Assembly (NCBI RefSeq): GCF_050107715.1
Contig: NZ_JBNILN010000003.1
Location: forward strand, 1 to 64,000
From: Metabacillus_B sp050107715
Lineage (GTDB): Bacteria > Bacillota > Bacilli > Bacillales > Bacillaceae
Reading direction: 5' to 3'
Length of the DNA: 64,000 bases
Under the pieces are notes generated by a model. The model was not told the DNA's origin and made no database searches. It was given only the letters and a program-made list of their open reading frames with translations. Shown here one piece after another: positions 50,156 to 59,068 of the stretch. A program made the position numbers and the translations under genes. The stretch's first letter is position 1. The number at the start of each line of letters is the position of its first letter.

Positions 50156-50944
50156 ATGATGAAAAAGTGGTTTATGATGGTAATTGGTCTGGTGATGATG
50201 TTTGCTCTTGCTGCCTGCGGCACTGCAGAAAATGCATCAGGAGATGGCGGAAAAGAAGAAAAAGTACTCAAAATGGCAACATCTGCGGATTATCCGCCGT
50301 TTGAATACAAGGATACGGCTAAAGGCGACGAGATCATCGGCTTTGATGTGGATTTGGTCAATGCTCTGGCTGATGAGCTCGGGTACAAAGTGGAAATTCA
50401 GGATATGGATTTCAACGGACTCGTCGCTGCCTTGCAGGCTAAGCAGGTAGATATGGTGTTAGCCGGTATGACTCCTACAGAAGAACGCAAAAAAAATGTA
50501 GATTTTACGGATGTATATTACGTAGCTAAGCATATGATTGTCTCCAAGAAAGGAAGCGGAATTGAATCCATTGAGGATCTGGAAGGCAAAACCGTAGGGG
50601 TGCAGCTTGGATCCATACAGGAGGGCGAAGCGGAAAAGATTGCAGAAAAAACGGAAATCAAGGTTGAAAACCGCAATAAGATTCCGGAGCTTATCCAGGA
50701 GATCAAAGCTGGGCGTTTTGATGCCGCCATTATTGAAGATACCGTAGCAAAAGGCTTCTTTGAGAAAGATAAAGAACTTGAAGGCTTTACGATGGATACG
50801 AATGAAGAAGAGGCCGGCTCTGCTATTGCCTTCCAAAAAGGCAGCGAATATACGGAAGAATTTAATAAAGCATTAAATAAAATGAAAGAGAACGGCGAGC
50901 TGGAAAAATTAGTGGTTGAATGGTTCGGCCAGGATCAGAAATAA
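50156..50944 (+). CDS. artP: Amino-acid (probably arginine) ABC transporter substrate-binding lipoprotein
   Basis: Extracellular solute-binding protein, family 3. 262 residues: lipoprotein signal peptide with lipobox LAAC (Cys21), then SADYPPFEYKD, FDVDLVNALADELGYKVE and MVLAGMTPTEERKKNVDFT, typical of basic and polar amino acid binders. Corresponds to yqiX in B. subtilis, linked to arginine uptake; the ligand here is inferred. SD AGGGGGA precedes two adjacent ATG codons (50156 and 50159). Confidence 0.88.
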   Translation: MMKKWFMMVIGLVMMFALAACGTAENASGDGGKEEKVLKMATSADYPPFEYKDTAKGDEIIGFDVDLVNALADELGYKVEIQDMDFNGLVAALQAKQVDMVLAGMTPTEERKKNVDFTDVYYVAKHMIVSKKGSGIESIEDLEGKTVGVQLGSIQEGEAEKIAEKTEIKVENRNKIPELIQEIKAGRFDAAIIEDTVAKGFFEKDKELEGFTMDTNEEEAGSAIAFQKGSEYTEEFNKALNKMKENGELEKLVVEWFGQDQK

Positions 50945-50956
50945 ACATGGAAGAAG

Positions 50957-50990
50957 AACGTTCAACTGGATGAAGGTTGAACGTTTCTTA
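50957..50990 (+). terminator. Intra-operon hairpin after the binding protein gene
   Basis: AACGTTCAAC (50957-50966) and GTTGAACGTT (50976-50985) pair perfectly, followed by TCTTATTC. A partial terminator here would give more binding protein than membrane components, a usual arrangement in ABC operons. Confidence 0.6.
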
Positions 50991-51015
50991 TTCACTTTTA
51001 GAAAGGAGCTGCAGC

Positions 51016-51672
51016 ATGGTTATCGATTTTGGCGCAATTTCTGATTCCATCCCTTTTATCATTCAAGGACTTGGCATCACATTCAAGGTAGTGGCTCTCT
51101 CTGCCCTGTTCGGCTTCGCATTGGCCATTATTCTCGCTCTCTTAAAAATCAGCCGCATCAAGCCTCTAAACTGGTTTGCAGATTTTTATACGTCCATATT
51201 CCGCGGGACTCCGCTCGTTCTTCAGCTCGTTATTATTTACTTCGGACTCCCCCAGTTTATAGGACCGATTGATCAGTACTGGGCAGCTGTAGCGGCATTC
51301 TCATTAAATTCGGCCGCTTATATTTCAGAAGTAATTCGTGCCGGGATTATGGCCGTTGATAAAGGGCAAAGAGAAGCCGCTATGGCGCTTGGGGTACCCT
51401 ACAATCAGACGATGAAAGATATCATCCTGCCGCAGGCGTTTAAAAATATCCTGCCGGCTTTAGTCAATGAATTTATTACTCTTACAAAAGAGTCAGCCAT
51501 TGTCACCGTAATCGGATTGGGAGATGTGATGAGGAGAGCCCAGCAGGTAGGAGGAAACACCTACAAGTTTTTTGAGCCCCTCCTTATAGCCGGACTCATC
51601 TATTACATACTGGTGATGATATTGACCTTAATCGGGAAGCTGGTTGAAAGGAGATTGAGACAAAGTGATTAA
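51016..51672 (+). CDS. artQ: Amino-acid ABC transporter permease
   Basis: HisM-type inner-membrane permease, 218 residues, with about five transmembrane helices and the EAA loop EVIRAGIMAVDKGQREAAMA. Corresponds to yqiY. The ATG at 51016 follows GAAAGGAG; an in-frame ATG at 50977 lies within the intra-operon hairpin and adds 13 residues without homology. Overlaps the ATPase gene by 8 bases. Confidence 0.9.
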   Translation: MVIDFGAISDSIPFIIQGLGITFKVVALSALFGFALAIILALLKISRIKPLNWFADFYTSIFRGTPLVLQLVIIYFGLPQFIGPIDQYWAAVAAFSLNSAAYISEVIRAGIMAVDKGQREAAMALGVPYNQTMKDIILPQAFKNILPALVNEFITLTKESAIVTVIGLGDVMRRAQQVGGNTYKFFEPLLIAGLIYYILVMILTLIGKLVERRLRQSD

Positions 51673-52387
51673 CGTGGACAAGCTGCATAAATCTTTTGGC
51701 AAAAACGAAGTTCTGCATAACATTTCTGTCTCGATACCAAAGGGGCAGGTTGTGGCGGTGATTGGTCCGTCAGGCTCAGGAAAATCAACTTTCCTGAGAT
51801 GTTTAAACCTGCTGGAGGTTCCAACCAGCGGCCAGATAGAAATTGATGGCTATACTGTAACGGATCCAAAAGCAAAAATAAACACAATCCGCCAAAACGT
51901 AGGTATGGTATTCCAGCATTTTTATTTATTCCCGCACAAAACCGTTCTTCAAAACTTAATGTACGCCCCTATGACGGTTCGAAAGGTACCAAAGGCTGAG
52001 GCGGAAGAGAAAGCGCAGGAGCTGCTGAAGAAAGTGGGATTAAGCGAAAAGGCTTTCGAATATCCAAGCCGGCTTTCCGGAGGCCAGAAGCAAAGGGTGG
52101 CCATCGCCAGAGCTCTCGCCATGAACCCGGATGTGATGCTGTTTGACGAGCCCACTTCAGCTCTTGATCCGGAAATGGTGAAGGAAGTGCTGGATGTTAT
52201 GAAGGATCTGGCCCATACCGGAATGACCATGATCATCGTTACGCATGAAATGGGATTTGCGAGAGAAGCAGCAGACCGGGTGCTGTTTCTGGATGGAGGA
52301 TCTCTAGTAGAGGACGCCCCGCCGGCTGAATTTTTTGCCCAGCCAAAAACAAAAAGGGCACAAGACTTTTTAAGCAAAATATTATAA
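51665..52387 (+). CDS. artM: Amino-acid ABC transporter ATP-binding protein
   Basis: 240-residue ATPase of the polar amino acid importer. Walker A GPSGSGKST (about 33-41), signature LSGGQKQR, Walker B VMLFDEPTSALDPE and the His switch VTHEMGF. Corresponds to yqiZ. Starts with GTG inside the permease gene, after GAAAGGAG. Confidence 0.92.
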   Translation: MINVDKLHKSFGKNEVLHNISVSIPKGQVVAVIGPSGSGKSTFLRCLNLLEVPTSGQIEIDGYTVTDPKAKINTIRQNVGMVFQHFYLFPHKTVLQNLMYAPMTVRKVPKAEAEEKAQELLKKVGLSEKAFEYPSRLSGGQKQRVAIARALAMNPDVMLFDEPTSALDPEMVKEVLDVMKDLAHTGMTMIIVTHEMGFAREAADRVLFLDGGSLVEDAPPAEFFAQPKTKRAQDFLSKIL

Positions 52388-52520
52388 ACTGGTAAAGGAC
52401 TCGAGGAGCTGGCCAAACGGTGGCGGATTCCTTTCAGCCTGGCTGAGGGGAAGGACATTTCCGTTTGAACCGGTTCTTTTTTAGGTTAAAATAAAGGAAC
52501 AATGAAATAGGAGTTTTTGA

Positions 52521-53504
52521 ATGAATCGATTTCGAATTGGGTACAGAACCATCAAAACAGCACTGGGGACGGCGGCAGCCATCAGCATAGCCCAGATGGC
52601 CGGCCTCGAAAACTTTCCTTCCGCAGGAATCATTGCGATTTTATGTATTCAGGTCACGAAGAAAAAATCATTGCAAAGCTCTTGGGCAAGGTTTTTAGCC
52701 TGCTCCATCGCCATTTTGTTCTCGTTTGTTTTTTTTGAACTGTTTGGCTACTCACCGCTCGTCATCGGGATGATGCTCCTCTTGTTTATACCCACAGCCG
52801 TTCTCGCGCAAGCAAAAGAAGGGATTGTAACGAGCTCGGTGATCATCCTGCATTTGTATGCATCCAATCATATTACGTTTGAACTGGTCCTGAATGAGCT
52901 GGCGCTTATTGCCATCGGAATCGGAGTTGCTCTCATTATGAATCTATACATGCCAAGTGTAGACAGAAGGCTTGGGGAGTATCAGATTAAAATTGAAGGG
53001 AGTTTTGCGGCTATTTTCCGGCAAATGGAATTGTATCTGCTTGAAGGGGATAATGAATGGGACGGAAAAGAAATTACCGACACCGCCCGCCTCCTTCATG
53101 AGGCAAAAACCCTTGCCTTCCGTGACGTCGAAAATCATTTTCTCCGCAATGAAAATCTTTACTATCACTATTTTAAAATGAGGGAAAAGCAATTTGAATT
53201 AATTGAAAGGCTCCTCCCGCTCATATCCAATCTGTCCGTTACTGTAGAGCAGGGTGAAATGATCGCAGACTTTATTAAAGATCTGAGAGAACACATTCAT
53301 CCTGGAAATACAGCCCATATCTTTTTAAGAAAGCTTCATCATATGAAAACAACCTTTCAGGAAATGCCGCTGCCGCAAACAAGAGAAGAGTTCGAAACAA
53401 GGGCAGCTCTGCTTCACCTCGTTCGGGAGCTGGAGCAATATTTGGTGATGAAAAGCTATTTTAAAGGATTAAGTAAGGATGGAAGGCCCTCAGATTCCGC
53501 ATAA
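52521..53504 (+). CDS. yqjA: Aromatic acid exporter family membrane protein YqjA
   Basis: 327 residues: four to five N-terminal transmembrane helices (within about 10-150) and a C-terminal cytosolic helical domain (about 155-327), the ArAE/DUF939 arrangement. The substrate is unknown. SD AGGAG precedes the ATG. Confidence 0.85.
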   Translation: MNRFRIGYRTIKTALGTAAAISIAQMAGLENFPSAGIIAILCIQVTKKKSLQSSWARFLACSIAILFSFVFFELFGYSPLVIGMMLLLFIPTAVLAQAKEGIVTSSVIILHLYASNHITFELVLNELALIAIGIGVALIMNLYMPSVDRRLGEYQIKIEGSFAAIFRQMELYLLEGDNEWDGKEITDTARLLHEAKTLAFRDVENHFLRNENLYYHYFKMREKQFELIERLLPLISNLSVTVEQGEMIADFIKDLREHIHPGNTAHIFLRKLHHMKTTFQEMPLPQTREEFETRAALLHLVRELEQYLVMKSYFKGLSKDGRPSDSA

Positions 53505-53528
53505 TAAGGGAAAAAGAAGGTGCCGCAA

Positions 53529-54050
53529 ATGAAATGGCTGATCGTTCTTTCCATCCTTATGGCCTCCCCGGTCTGGCCGCTTGGACAAAATCCAATAGCC
53601 GGCGATCCTTATCTAATCATGAACAAACAGACAAACGAGCTTGCTTTTATTGATGATGGAGCCATCCAAAAGGTATATTCTGTAGCGAGCGGCAAAAATT
53701 CAGAGCTCACTCCGGAGGGGGAGTTTTCCATTGTAGTCAAGGCAGTCAACCCCTATTACAGGAAAAAGAACATTGCGGGCGGCGATCCGAATAATCCCCT
53801 TGGACCGCGCTGGATTGGATTTGACGCAAAAGGGACAGATGGGAGGATTTATGGAATCCATGGGACAAATGCCGAAACCTCCATCGGTTTCTTTGTCACT
53901 CAAGGATGTGTCAGGATGCACAATGAAGAAGTGAAACAGCTGTTTTCACAAATTCCAATCGGAACAAAGCTGTGGATTACCGACTCAGACCGTTCCTTCA
54001 GGACACTTGCTCAGGAAAAAGGAGCCATCTCCAAGGATTCAGAACTATGA
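53529..54050 (+). CDS. yqjB: L,D-transpeptidase (YkuD domain), secreted
   Basis: 173 residues: a signal peptide (about 1-19) and one YkuD catalytic domain. The active-site signature is complete: IHGTN, then SIGFFVTQGCVRMHNEEV with the nucleophile Cys. Such enzymes make 3-3 cross-links or otherwise trim peptidoglycan. The ATG at 53529 is 9 bases after GAAGG; a GTG at 53520 abuts the SD. No LysM domain is present. A terminator follows at 54091. Confidence 0.87.
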   Translation: MKWLIVLSILMASPVWPLGQNPIAGDPYLIMNKQTNELAFIDDGAIQKVYSVASGKNSELTPEGEFSIVVKAVNPYYRKKNIAGGDPNNPLGPRWIGFDAKGTDGRIYGIHGTNAETSIGFFVTQGCVRMHNEEVKQLFSQIPIGTKLWITDSDRSFRTLAQEKGAISKDSEL

Positions 54051-54090
54051 TCCCTGTCCGGCTTCATCTTCAAGAACTCAATGATCATTC

Positions 54091-54124
54091 AAAAATTGCT
54101 TAGAGATTCTAAGCAATTTTTTTG
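54091..54124 (+). terminator. Terminator after the L,D-transpeptidase gene
   Basis: A perfect 14-bp stem, AAAAATTGCTTAGA (54091-54104) with TCTAAGCAATTTTT (54108-54121), loop GAT, then T residues. Confidence 0.9.
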
Positions 54125-54181
54125 TGCGCCCGCCTGCGTATTGCAGCGGCAGATTTGGCCGGAAAAAGGCATGTTTTATTT

Positions 54182-54242
54182 TGAAAGGAGAATGGTTCGG
54201 CCAGAAAGAAGAGTTTGGCTGAAAGGGGAGTGGTTCGATTTG
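54182..54242. repeat. Two degenerate 38-bp repeats
   Basis: TGAAAGGAGAATGGTTCG at 54182 recurs as TGAAAGGGGAGTGGTTCG at 54220, a 38-bp period with two mismatches. The remaining part of this gap shows no gene until the small minus-strand gene at 54389. Confidence 0.6.
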
Positions 54243-54388
54243 AAAAAAAAGAGACGGAACACTGTTCGCATCCCGTACATCCAATTCAAGGTACCATGTC
54301 GTAACGCAGAAGGCTGTAACCACAGGTAAGGTCTGCTTATATGCTGAAGGTGGTCAAAGCCGGGCTCTGCCTCCGGGTGGGAAAGCAT

Positions 54389-54490
54389 TTAAAAACCGAT
54401 AAAAGATGAAAGGCCTGCAAGAAGGGTAGTTAAAAGCATAACCCCGAGCATGACGTAAACGACGACTTTTTGTACTTTTTTATTAGACAA
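54389..54490 (-). CDS. Prli42-like membrane miniprotein
   Basis: On the minus strand a TTG (complement of 54488-54490) lies six bases after AGGAGTG and opens a 33-residue reading frame beginning SNKKVQKVVVYVML and ending LLAGLSSFIGF. The layout is a basic N-terminus followed by one transmembrane helix. It closely resembles Prli42, the Listeria/Firmicutes miniprotein that tethers the stressosome to the membrane and shares the pattern NK.VQ..VVY.ML (from memory). It is isolated between the yqjB terminator and yqjC. Confidence 0.72.
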   Translation of the reverse strand: MSNKKVQKVVVYVMLGVMLLTTLLAGLSSFIGF

Positions 54491-54750
54491 TATATTCACT
54501 CCTAAAAATCAATAGTTTTATTTTACCGTGAAATCCTTTAGCGAACAAGTATATTCCAATTAATTAGAGGAGTGGCTGATCAGGTTTTTTAAACCAGCCG
54601 GCTGGTGATAAACCTTGCTTTCTAACTCCTTCTTCCAGAATGTTCCATCAACAGTTCTGTTAAGAGAATCACTCGAATAAGAAGGAATTGCGGCGGATTT
54701 TGGAGAATGTATGAGTGTATCCGTTTACAGAATGGGGGAGATGGAGCGTG
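54491..54750. other. Intergenic region upstream of the epimerase gene
   Basis: Contains the 12-bp palindrome CCAGCCGGCTGG (54594-54605) and an AT-rich stretch that should hold the promoter of the minus-strand miniprotein. No cre-like site or clear promoter for yqjC was found. Confidence 0.35.
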
Positions 54751-55164
54751 ATGAACAAAGTAGATCACATAGGGATTGCAGTAAAATCAATCAAGGATTC
54801 TGTGCCATTTTACGCGAAAACTCTTGGCATGAAGGTTTTGGGAGAAGAGGAAGTGGCTTCTCAGCTCGTAAAAGTGGCCTTTCTGGATGCGGGGAATATT
54901 AAGGTTGAACTGCTCGAACCGACTTCAGCTGACAGCCCGGTAGCAAGGTTTTTGGAAAAACGGGGTGAGGGCATTCACCATATAGCGTATAAAGTTGAAA
55001 GCATTGAAGAGCGGATTGAAGAACTGAAACACCAGGGGGTTTCCATGATTGATCATCAGCCCCGACTCGGTGCAGGAGGAGCTCATATCGCTTTTCTTCA
55101 TCCTAAATCAACCGGGGGAACGCTGACAGAGCTATGCGAAAAAAAGGGGATGGATCGCAGATGA
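54751..55164 (+). CDS. mce: Methylmalonyl-CoA epimerase
   Basis: Vicinal-oxygen-chelate enzyme interconverting the R and S forms of methylmalonyl-CoA, needed before the mutase. 137 residues with the metal ligand His in VDHIGIAV, a second in GIHHIAY and the terminal Glu in LTELCEKKG. Equivalent of yqjC. The ATG at 54751 follows GGAG; an in-frame ATG at 54715 is unlikely. Overlaps the next gene by 4 bases. Confidence 0.92.
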   Translation: MNKVDHIGIAVKSIKDSVPFYAKTLGMKVLGEEEVASQLVKVAFLDAGNIKVELLEPTSADSPVARFLEKRGEGIHHIAYKVESIEERIEELKHQGVSMIDHQPRLGAGGAHIAFLHPKSTGGTLTELCEKKGMDRR

Positions 55165-56714
55165 GTATGGATATTTACGACAAAATTAACGAATTATATG
55201 ACCGCCGGCGTGAAATTGAGAGAGGCGGCGGGGACGATAAAATTGAAAAGCAGCATGAAAAAGGCAAGCTTACGGCAAGGGAGAGAATTGATCTTTTTGT
55301 GGATGAAGGCACATTTGTGGAGCTGAATGCGTTTATCGAGCATCGCTGCAATGATTTTGGGCTGCAGGGGAAAAAAGGGCCGGGCGATGGCGTAGTGACG
55401 GGTTATGCAAAGGTCCATGGAAGGCCGGTTTATTTATTTTCCCAGGATTTCACGGTATTTGGAGGAGCCCTGGGGGAAATGCATGCCAAAAAAATTGCAG
55501 CTGTTATGGATTTGGCAGCTCAGAATAAAACACCATTCATTGGCCTGAACGACTCCGGAGGTGCGAGAATTCAGGAGGGTGTGGTATCCTTAGATGGTTA
55601 CGGACACATTTTCTACAGGAACAGCATATATTCCGGGGTGATCCCGCAGATATCTGTCGTATTGGGACCTTGTGCCGGCGGTGCTGTATATTCTCCTGCG
55701 ATTACAGACTTTGTTTTTATGGTCGAGAAAACAAGCCAAATGTTTATTACAGGTCCGAAGGTCATCGAAACGGTAACCGGTGAAAAAATCAGCTCTGAAG
55801 ATCTCGGAGGGGCGCACGTACATAATACAGTCAGCGGAAATGCTCACTTTTCCGGAGAAACGGAAGAAGCCGTTTTGGGTAAGGTACGGCATCTTTTAAG
55901 CTATCTTCCTCAGAATAATGAGGAAAAGCCGCCTGGCGGGCAGGAACCGGAAGGAAGCGATTACCGCCCTGATCTGACGGATCTGATCCCATTTGATGCG
56001 ATCAGACCCTATGATGTGAGAACGGTGATTCATTCCATAATGGATCCTGATTCGTTTATGGAGGTTCATGAAGGGTTTGCTAAAAATATGGTCGTCGGTT
56101 TTGCAAGAATCAAAGGCAAAACAGTCGGGCTAGTATGCAATCAGCCTAAATATATGGCTGGAGGGCTTGACATCGACTCCTCCGACAAAGCTGCACGGTT
56201 TATCCGTTTTTGTGATTCCTTTAACATCCCTCTGATTACCTTTGAGGATGTTACGGGATTCTTCCCCGGCGTAAAACAGGAGCATGGCGGGATCATCCGC
56301 CACGGGGCAAAAATACTGTATGCCTATTCAGAAGCGGTCGTTCCGAAAATAACGGTTATTTTAAGGAAAGCCTACGGAGGAGCCTACGTCGCACTGAACA
56401 GCAAATCCATCGGGGCAGATCTGGTCTATGCTTGGCCGAATGCAGAAATTGCTGTGATGGGGCCTCAAGGGGCTGCGAACATTATTTTCGCCAGGGATAT
56501 CCAGAACAGTGATGACCCGGAGGCGGAAAGAGCCAGGAAAATCGAAGAATACCGCGAAAAATTTGCCAATCCTTATGTAGCGGCAAGCCAGGGTATGGTC
56601 GATGATGTCATCGATCCGCGCGAAACAAGAATCAAACTGATACAGGCCCTGGATATGCTTTCAGGGAAAAATGTAACGCGTCCCTATAAAAAGCATGGGA
56701 ATATTCCGCTTTAA
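55161..56714 (+). CDS. yqjD: Acyl-CoA carboxylase carboxyltransferase subunit (propionyl-CoA type)
   Basis: 517 residues, crotonase-fold carboxyltransferase with the N half (KQHEKGKLTARERIDLF, LNDSGGARIQEGV) and C half (FEDVTGFFPGVKQEHGGIIRHG, RKAYGGAYVALNSKSIGADL). Transfers carboxyl groups from biotin to propionyl-CoA or related substrates. Coupling to the epimerase gene, and mutAB-meaB 7 kb away, support a propionyl-CoA to succinyl-CoA route. No dedicated biotin carboxylase or carrier is adjacent. The ATG at 55161 overlaps the mce stop. Confidence 0.9.
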   Translation: MSMDIYDKINELYDRRREIERGGGDDKIEKQHEKGKLTARERIDLFVDEGTFVELNAFIEHRCNDFGLQGKKGPGDGVVTGYAKVHGRPVYLFSQDFTVFGGALGEMHAKKIAAVMDLAAQNKTPFIGLNDSGGARIQEGVVSLDGYGHIFYRNSIYSGVIPQISVVLGPCAGGAVYSPAITDFVFMVEKTSQMFITGPKVIETVTGEKISSEDLGGAHVHNTVSGNAHFSGETEEAVLGKVRHLLSYLPQNNEEKPPGGQEPEGSDYRPDLTDLIPFDAIRPYDVRTVIHSIMDPDSFMEVHEGFAKNMVVGFARIKGKTVGLVCNQPKYMAGGLDIDSSDKAARFIRFCDSFNIPLITFEDVTGFFPGVKQEHGGIIRHGAKILYAYSEAVVPKITVILRKAYGGAYVALNSKSIGADLVYAWPNAEIAVMGPQGAANIIFARDIQNSDDPEAERARKIEEYREKFANPYVAASQGMVDDVIDPRETRIKLIQALDMLSGKNVTRPYKKHGNIPL

Positions 56715-56739
56715 CTGAGCAGAAAACGGAGGGAACCTT

Positions 56740-57858
56740 ATGGTAAACGAACAAAGACTCGTCGACGAATTTCTGGAACTGGTAAAAGTAGATTCTGAAA
56801 CAAAATTCGAAGCAGAGATTTCCAGTGTTTTAAAGGAAAAATTTTCAAGTCTTGGCTTGAAAGTTAAGGAAGACGATACGGCCGGAAAGACAGGTCATGG
56901 AGCAGGAAATTTGATTTGCACCCTTGAAGGAACAAAAGAAGGGGCGGATCCGATTTACTTTACTTCTCATATGGATACCGTAGTGCCGGGAAAAAACATT
57001 AAGCCTTCCATTAAAGACGGCTATATTGTAACCGATGGAACGACAATTCTTGGTGCGGATGACAAAGCAGGTCTTGCTGCCATGCTTGAGGCGATCCGTA
57101 TTCTAAAGGAAAAAAACATCGGGCACGGAAAAATCGAATTTGTGATAACGGCAGGTGAGGAGTCCGGGCTGGTCGGTGCAAAAGCTCTGGATCCTGAATG
57201 GATGACGGCTAAGTATGGCTATGCTTTGGACAGTGACGGCAAAGTAGGGGACATCATCGTCGCAGCTCCGACTCAGGCGAAAGTGAAGGCCACCATCAAG
57301 GGCAAAACCGCTCATGCAGGGGTTGCTCCTGAAAAAGGGGTTTCCGCTATTACGATTGCAGCAAAAGCAATCTCTAAAATGCCGCTTGGCCGTCTTGATA
57401 AGGAGACAACAGCCAACATCGGACGCTTCGAAGGAGGCACACAGACAAACATTGTGTGCGACCATGTTGATATTCTTGCAGAAGCAAGGTCCTTAGTTCC
57501 TGAAAAAATGGAAGCACAGACCGAAAAAATGAAAGCTGCATTTGAAGAAGCAGCAAAAGAGCTTGGCGGAGAGGCTGAGGTTGAGATCCAGGTAATGTAC
57601 CCAGGATTTAAATTCGGCGAAGGCGACCATGTCGTTGAAGTGGCAAAGCGTGCGGCGGCGGCAATTGGCCGGGAAAGCCGATTGCTCACAAGCGGTGGCG
57701 GCAGTGATGCCAATGTTATTGCAGGAAACGGGATTCCGACCGTAAATCTTGCTGTCGGATATGAAGATATTCATACAACTAATGAAAAAATGCCTGTTGA
57801 AGAATTGGTGAAGACGGCTGAAATGGTTGTAGCAGTCATTAAAGAAGCGGCAAAATAA
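56740..57858 (+). CDS. yqjE: M20-family (PepT-like) peptidase YqjE
   Basis: 372-residue zinc peptidase: TSHMDTVVPG, LGADDKAGLAAMLEAI and TAGEESGLVGAK carry the metal ligands and catalytic Glu. A lid domain follows at about 180-290. It resembles tripeptidase T; the exact substrate is unknown. SD CGGAGGG precedes the ATG. It may share the mce-yqjD transcript, and a terminator follows. Confidence 0.9.
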   Translation: MVNEQRLVDEFLELVKVDSETKFEAEISSVLKEKFSSLGLKVKEDDTAGKTGHGAGNLICTLEGTKEGADPIYFTSHMDTVVPGKNIKPSIKDGYIVTDGTTILGADDKAGLAAMLEAIRILKEKNIGHGKIEFVITAGEESGLVGAKALDPEWMTAKYGYALDSDGKVGDIIVAAPTQAKVKATIKGKTAHAGVAPEKGVSAITIAAKAISKMPLGRLDKETTANIGRFEGGTQTNIVCDHVDILAEARSLVPEKMEAQTEKMKAAFEEAAKELGGEAEVEIQVMYPGFKFGEGDHVVEVAKRAAAAIGRESRLLTSGGGSDANVIAGNGIPTVNLAVGYEDIHTTNEKMPVEELVKTAEMVVAVIKEAAK

Positions 57859-57865
57859 ACGATGG

Positions 57866-57905
57866 AAAGCAGTGAACTCCGGATGGTTGGAGTCACTGCT
57901 TTTCT
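57866..57905 (+). terminator. Terminator after yqjE
   Basis: AAAGCAGTGA and CTCC (57866-57880) pair with GGAG and TCACTGCTTT (57889-57902), with a bulge, then T-rich. Confidence 0.8.
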
Positions 57906-58114
57906 TTACTTCAGAGCTTACTTGTTTTTTGCTCTGCCAGCCTTTAGCCATGGAGATGGCTGGAGGTATGCGGTCGCCGGGTAATTTTCTTAAACAATTT
58001 CCCCTATCTTTTAGCCTCAACCGAAGAGAAATTTAGTTTCAGCGGAAAGCTTTTCCAAAAAACAGATCCATAGTATGATAAGGAAGGACGAACTTTGGAA
58101 GGAGCTACCCGATA

Positions 58115-58591
58115 ATGAAAGCCGTTATTTTTCAAATTCAGAATGAAGATTTTGGAATCCCGATTGACTATGTCGTCTCCATAGAAAAGGTACAGGATTT
58201 AAAACCGATTCCGAACCTTCCCGACTTCGTGAAAGGCATAATGCCAATCAGAGATGAACTTGTTCCGATTATGGATGTAGCTTATTTATTTATAAAAAAA
58301 GAAATAACGGACCTGGACGAGGCGAAGGTCATTACGGTCCAGGCTGAAGAATTTACAGCGGGTCTTTTAGTAGGAGAAGCAAAGGAAATCCTTGAACTGG
58401 AAGAGAACACGTTAAAGCCGCTGCCGATCGGGGCGGGAGATTCTTCTAAATGGTTCTCCTCTATTGCCATGGAAGAAAACAGACTGATTACGATTGTTAA
58501 TCCGGACTCGTTTATCGGGACACTGGAAGGATTGGATGATATTAAGGCAGAATTGGAAAATGTAAGAAATGAAGAAAAAGCATCCCTTTAA
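58115..58591 (+). CDS. Stand-alone CheW-domain protein
   Basis: 158 residues, one CheW fold covering most of the protein: FGIPIDYVVSIEKVQDLKPIPNLPDFVKGIMPIRDELVPIMDV is the conserved core (given here in overlapping parts), with a C-terminal acidic tail. CheW couples chemoreceptors to CheA. No receptor, cheA or cheV lies nearby, and this locus has no CheW gene in the B. subtilis order. SD AAGGAG precedes the ATG. Role unknown: a second adaptor, or one devoted to a subset of receptors. Confidence 0.82.
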   Translation: MKAVIFQIQNEDFGIPIDYVVSIEKVQDLKPIPNLPDFVKGIMPIRDELVPIMDVAYLFIKKEITDLDEAKVITVQAEEFTAGLLVGEAKEILELEENTLKPLPIGAGDSSKWFSSIAMEENRLITIVNPDSFIGTLEGLDDIKAELENVRNEEKASL

Positions 58592-58604
58592 GAGGATGCT
58601 TCTT
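58578..58604 (+). terminator. Terminator at the end of the CheW gene
   Basis: AAGCATCC (58578-58585) pairs with GGATGCTT (58594-58601). The stop codon lies in the loop. A near copy occurs at 59259-59284. Confidence 0.65.
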
Positions 58605-58811
58605 GAGGAAGTCGAACATCTTCGTCATACAGACGAGAATAATAGCATCTATGCAAAACGAAAAGAAACCATTAAACGGATTTTTGCTGATGCGAAAGAA
58701 AAGCATGGTATGCGATGGACAACATTGAGAGTGCAAGCGATGCTTACTTTTGCTGCCATGAACTTAAAGAAGATGGCAACTTGGACGCGGGTATCTGGAA
58801 AAATGGCATAA
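58602..58811 (+). pseudogene. C-terminal remnant of an IS1182-family transposase
   Basis: The translation RKETIKRIFADAKEKHGMRW and then MLTFAAMNLKKMATWTR match the C-terminal end of IS1182-type DDE transposases from memory (pattern FADAKEKHGMR...G...LTFA.MNLKKLA). About seven residues between these blocks are missing, and everything N-terminal is gone. It is a dead fragment of about 65 codons. An inverted-repeat hairpin at 58863 may be the remaining right side. Confidence 0.72.
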
Positions 58812-58862
58812 TAGCATCCAAGGGAAAGGTCTGTAAAGCGAAAAAATACTTAAAAATACACA

Positions 58863-58898
58863 AAAAGGCATCCGGATAGAGACATCGGGATGCCTTTT
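58863..58898 (+). terminator. Hairpin with T-tract downstream of the transposase remnant
   Basis: AAAAGGCATCC (58863-58873) pairs with GGATGCCTTTT (58888-58898). It may be the transposase terminator or the edge of the old element. Confidence 0.6.
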
Positions 58899-59068
58899 GT
58901 TTATAAACTGAAGGCTTTGAACATGATTAGAGGCTTTTTTGTCTGGCGGATACTATGGCTCTCTTTTTACAGCGCCACAGGGGTTTTTTTCATGGAATTA
59001 AGCGTCGATTACTGGTCCAAGCCATTTATTTCGTGTATTTAAGACGTGATGATCGCAACTTTTCACTT

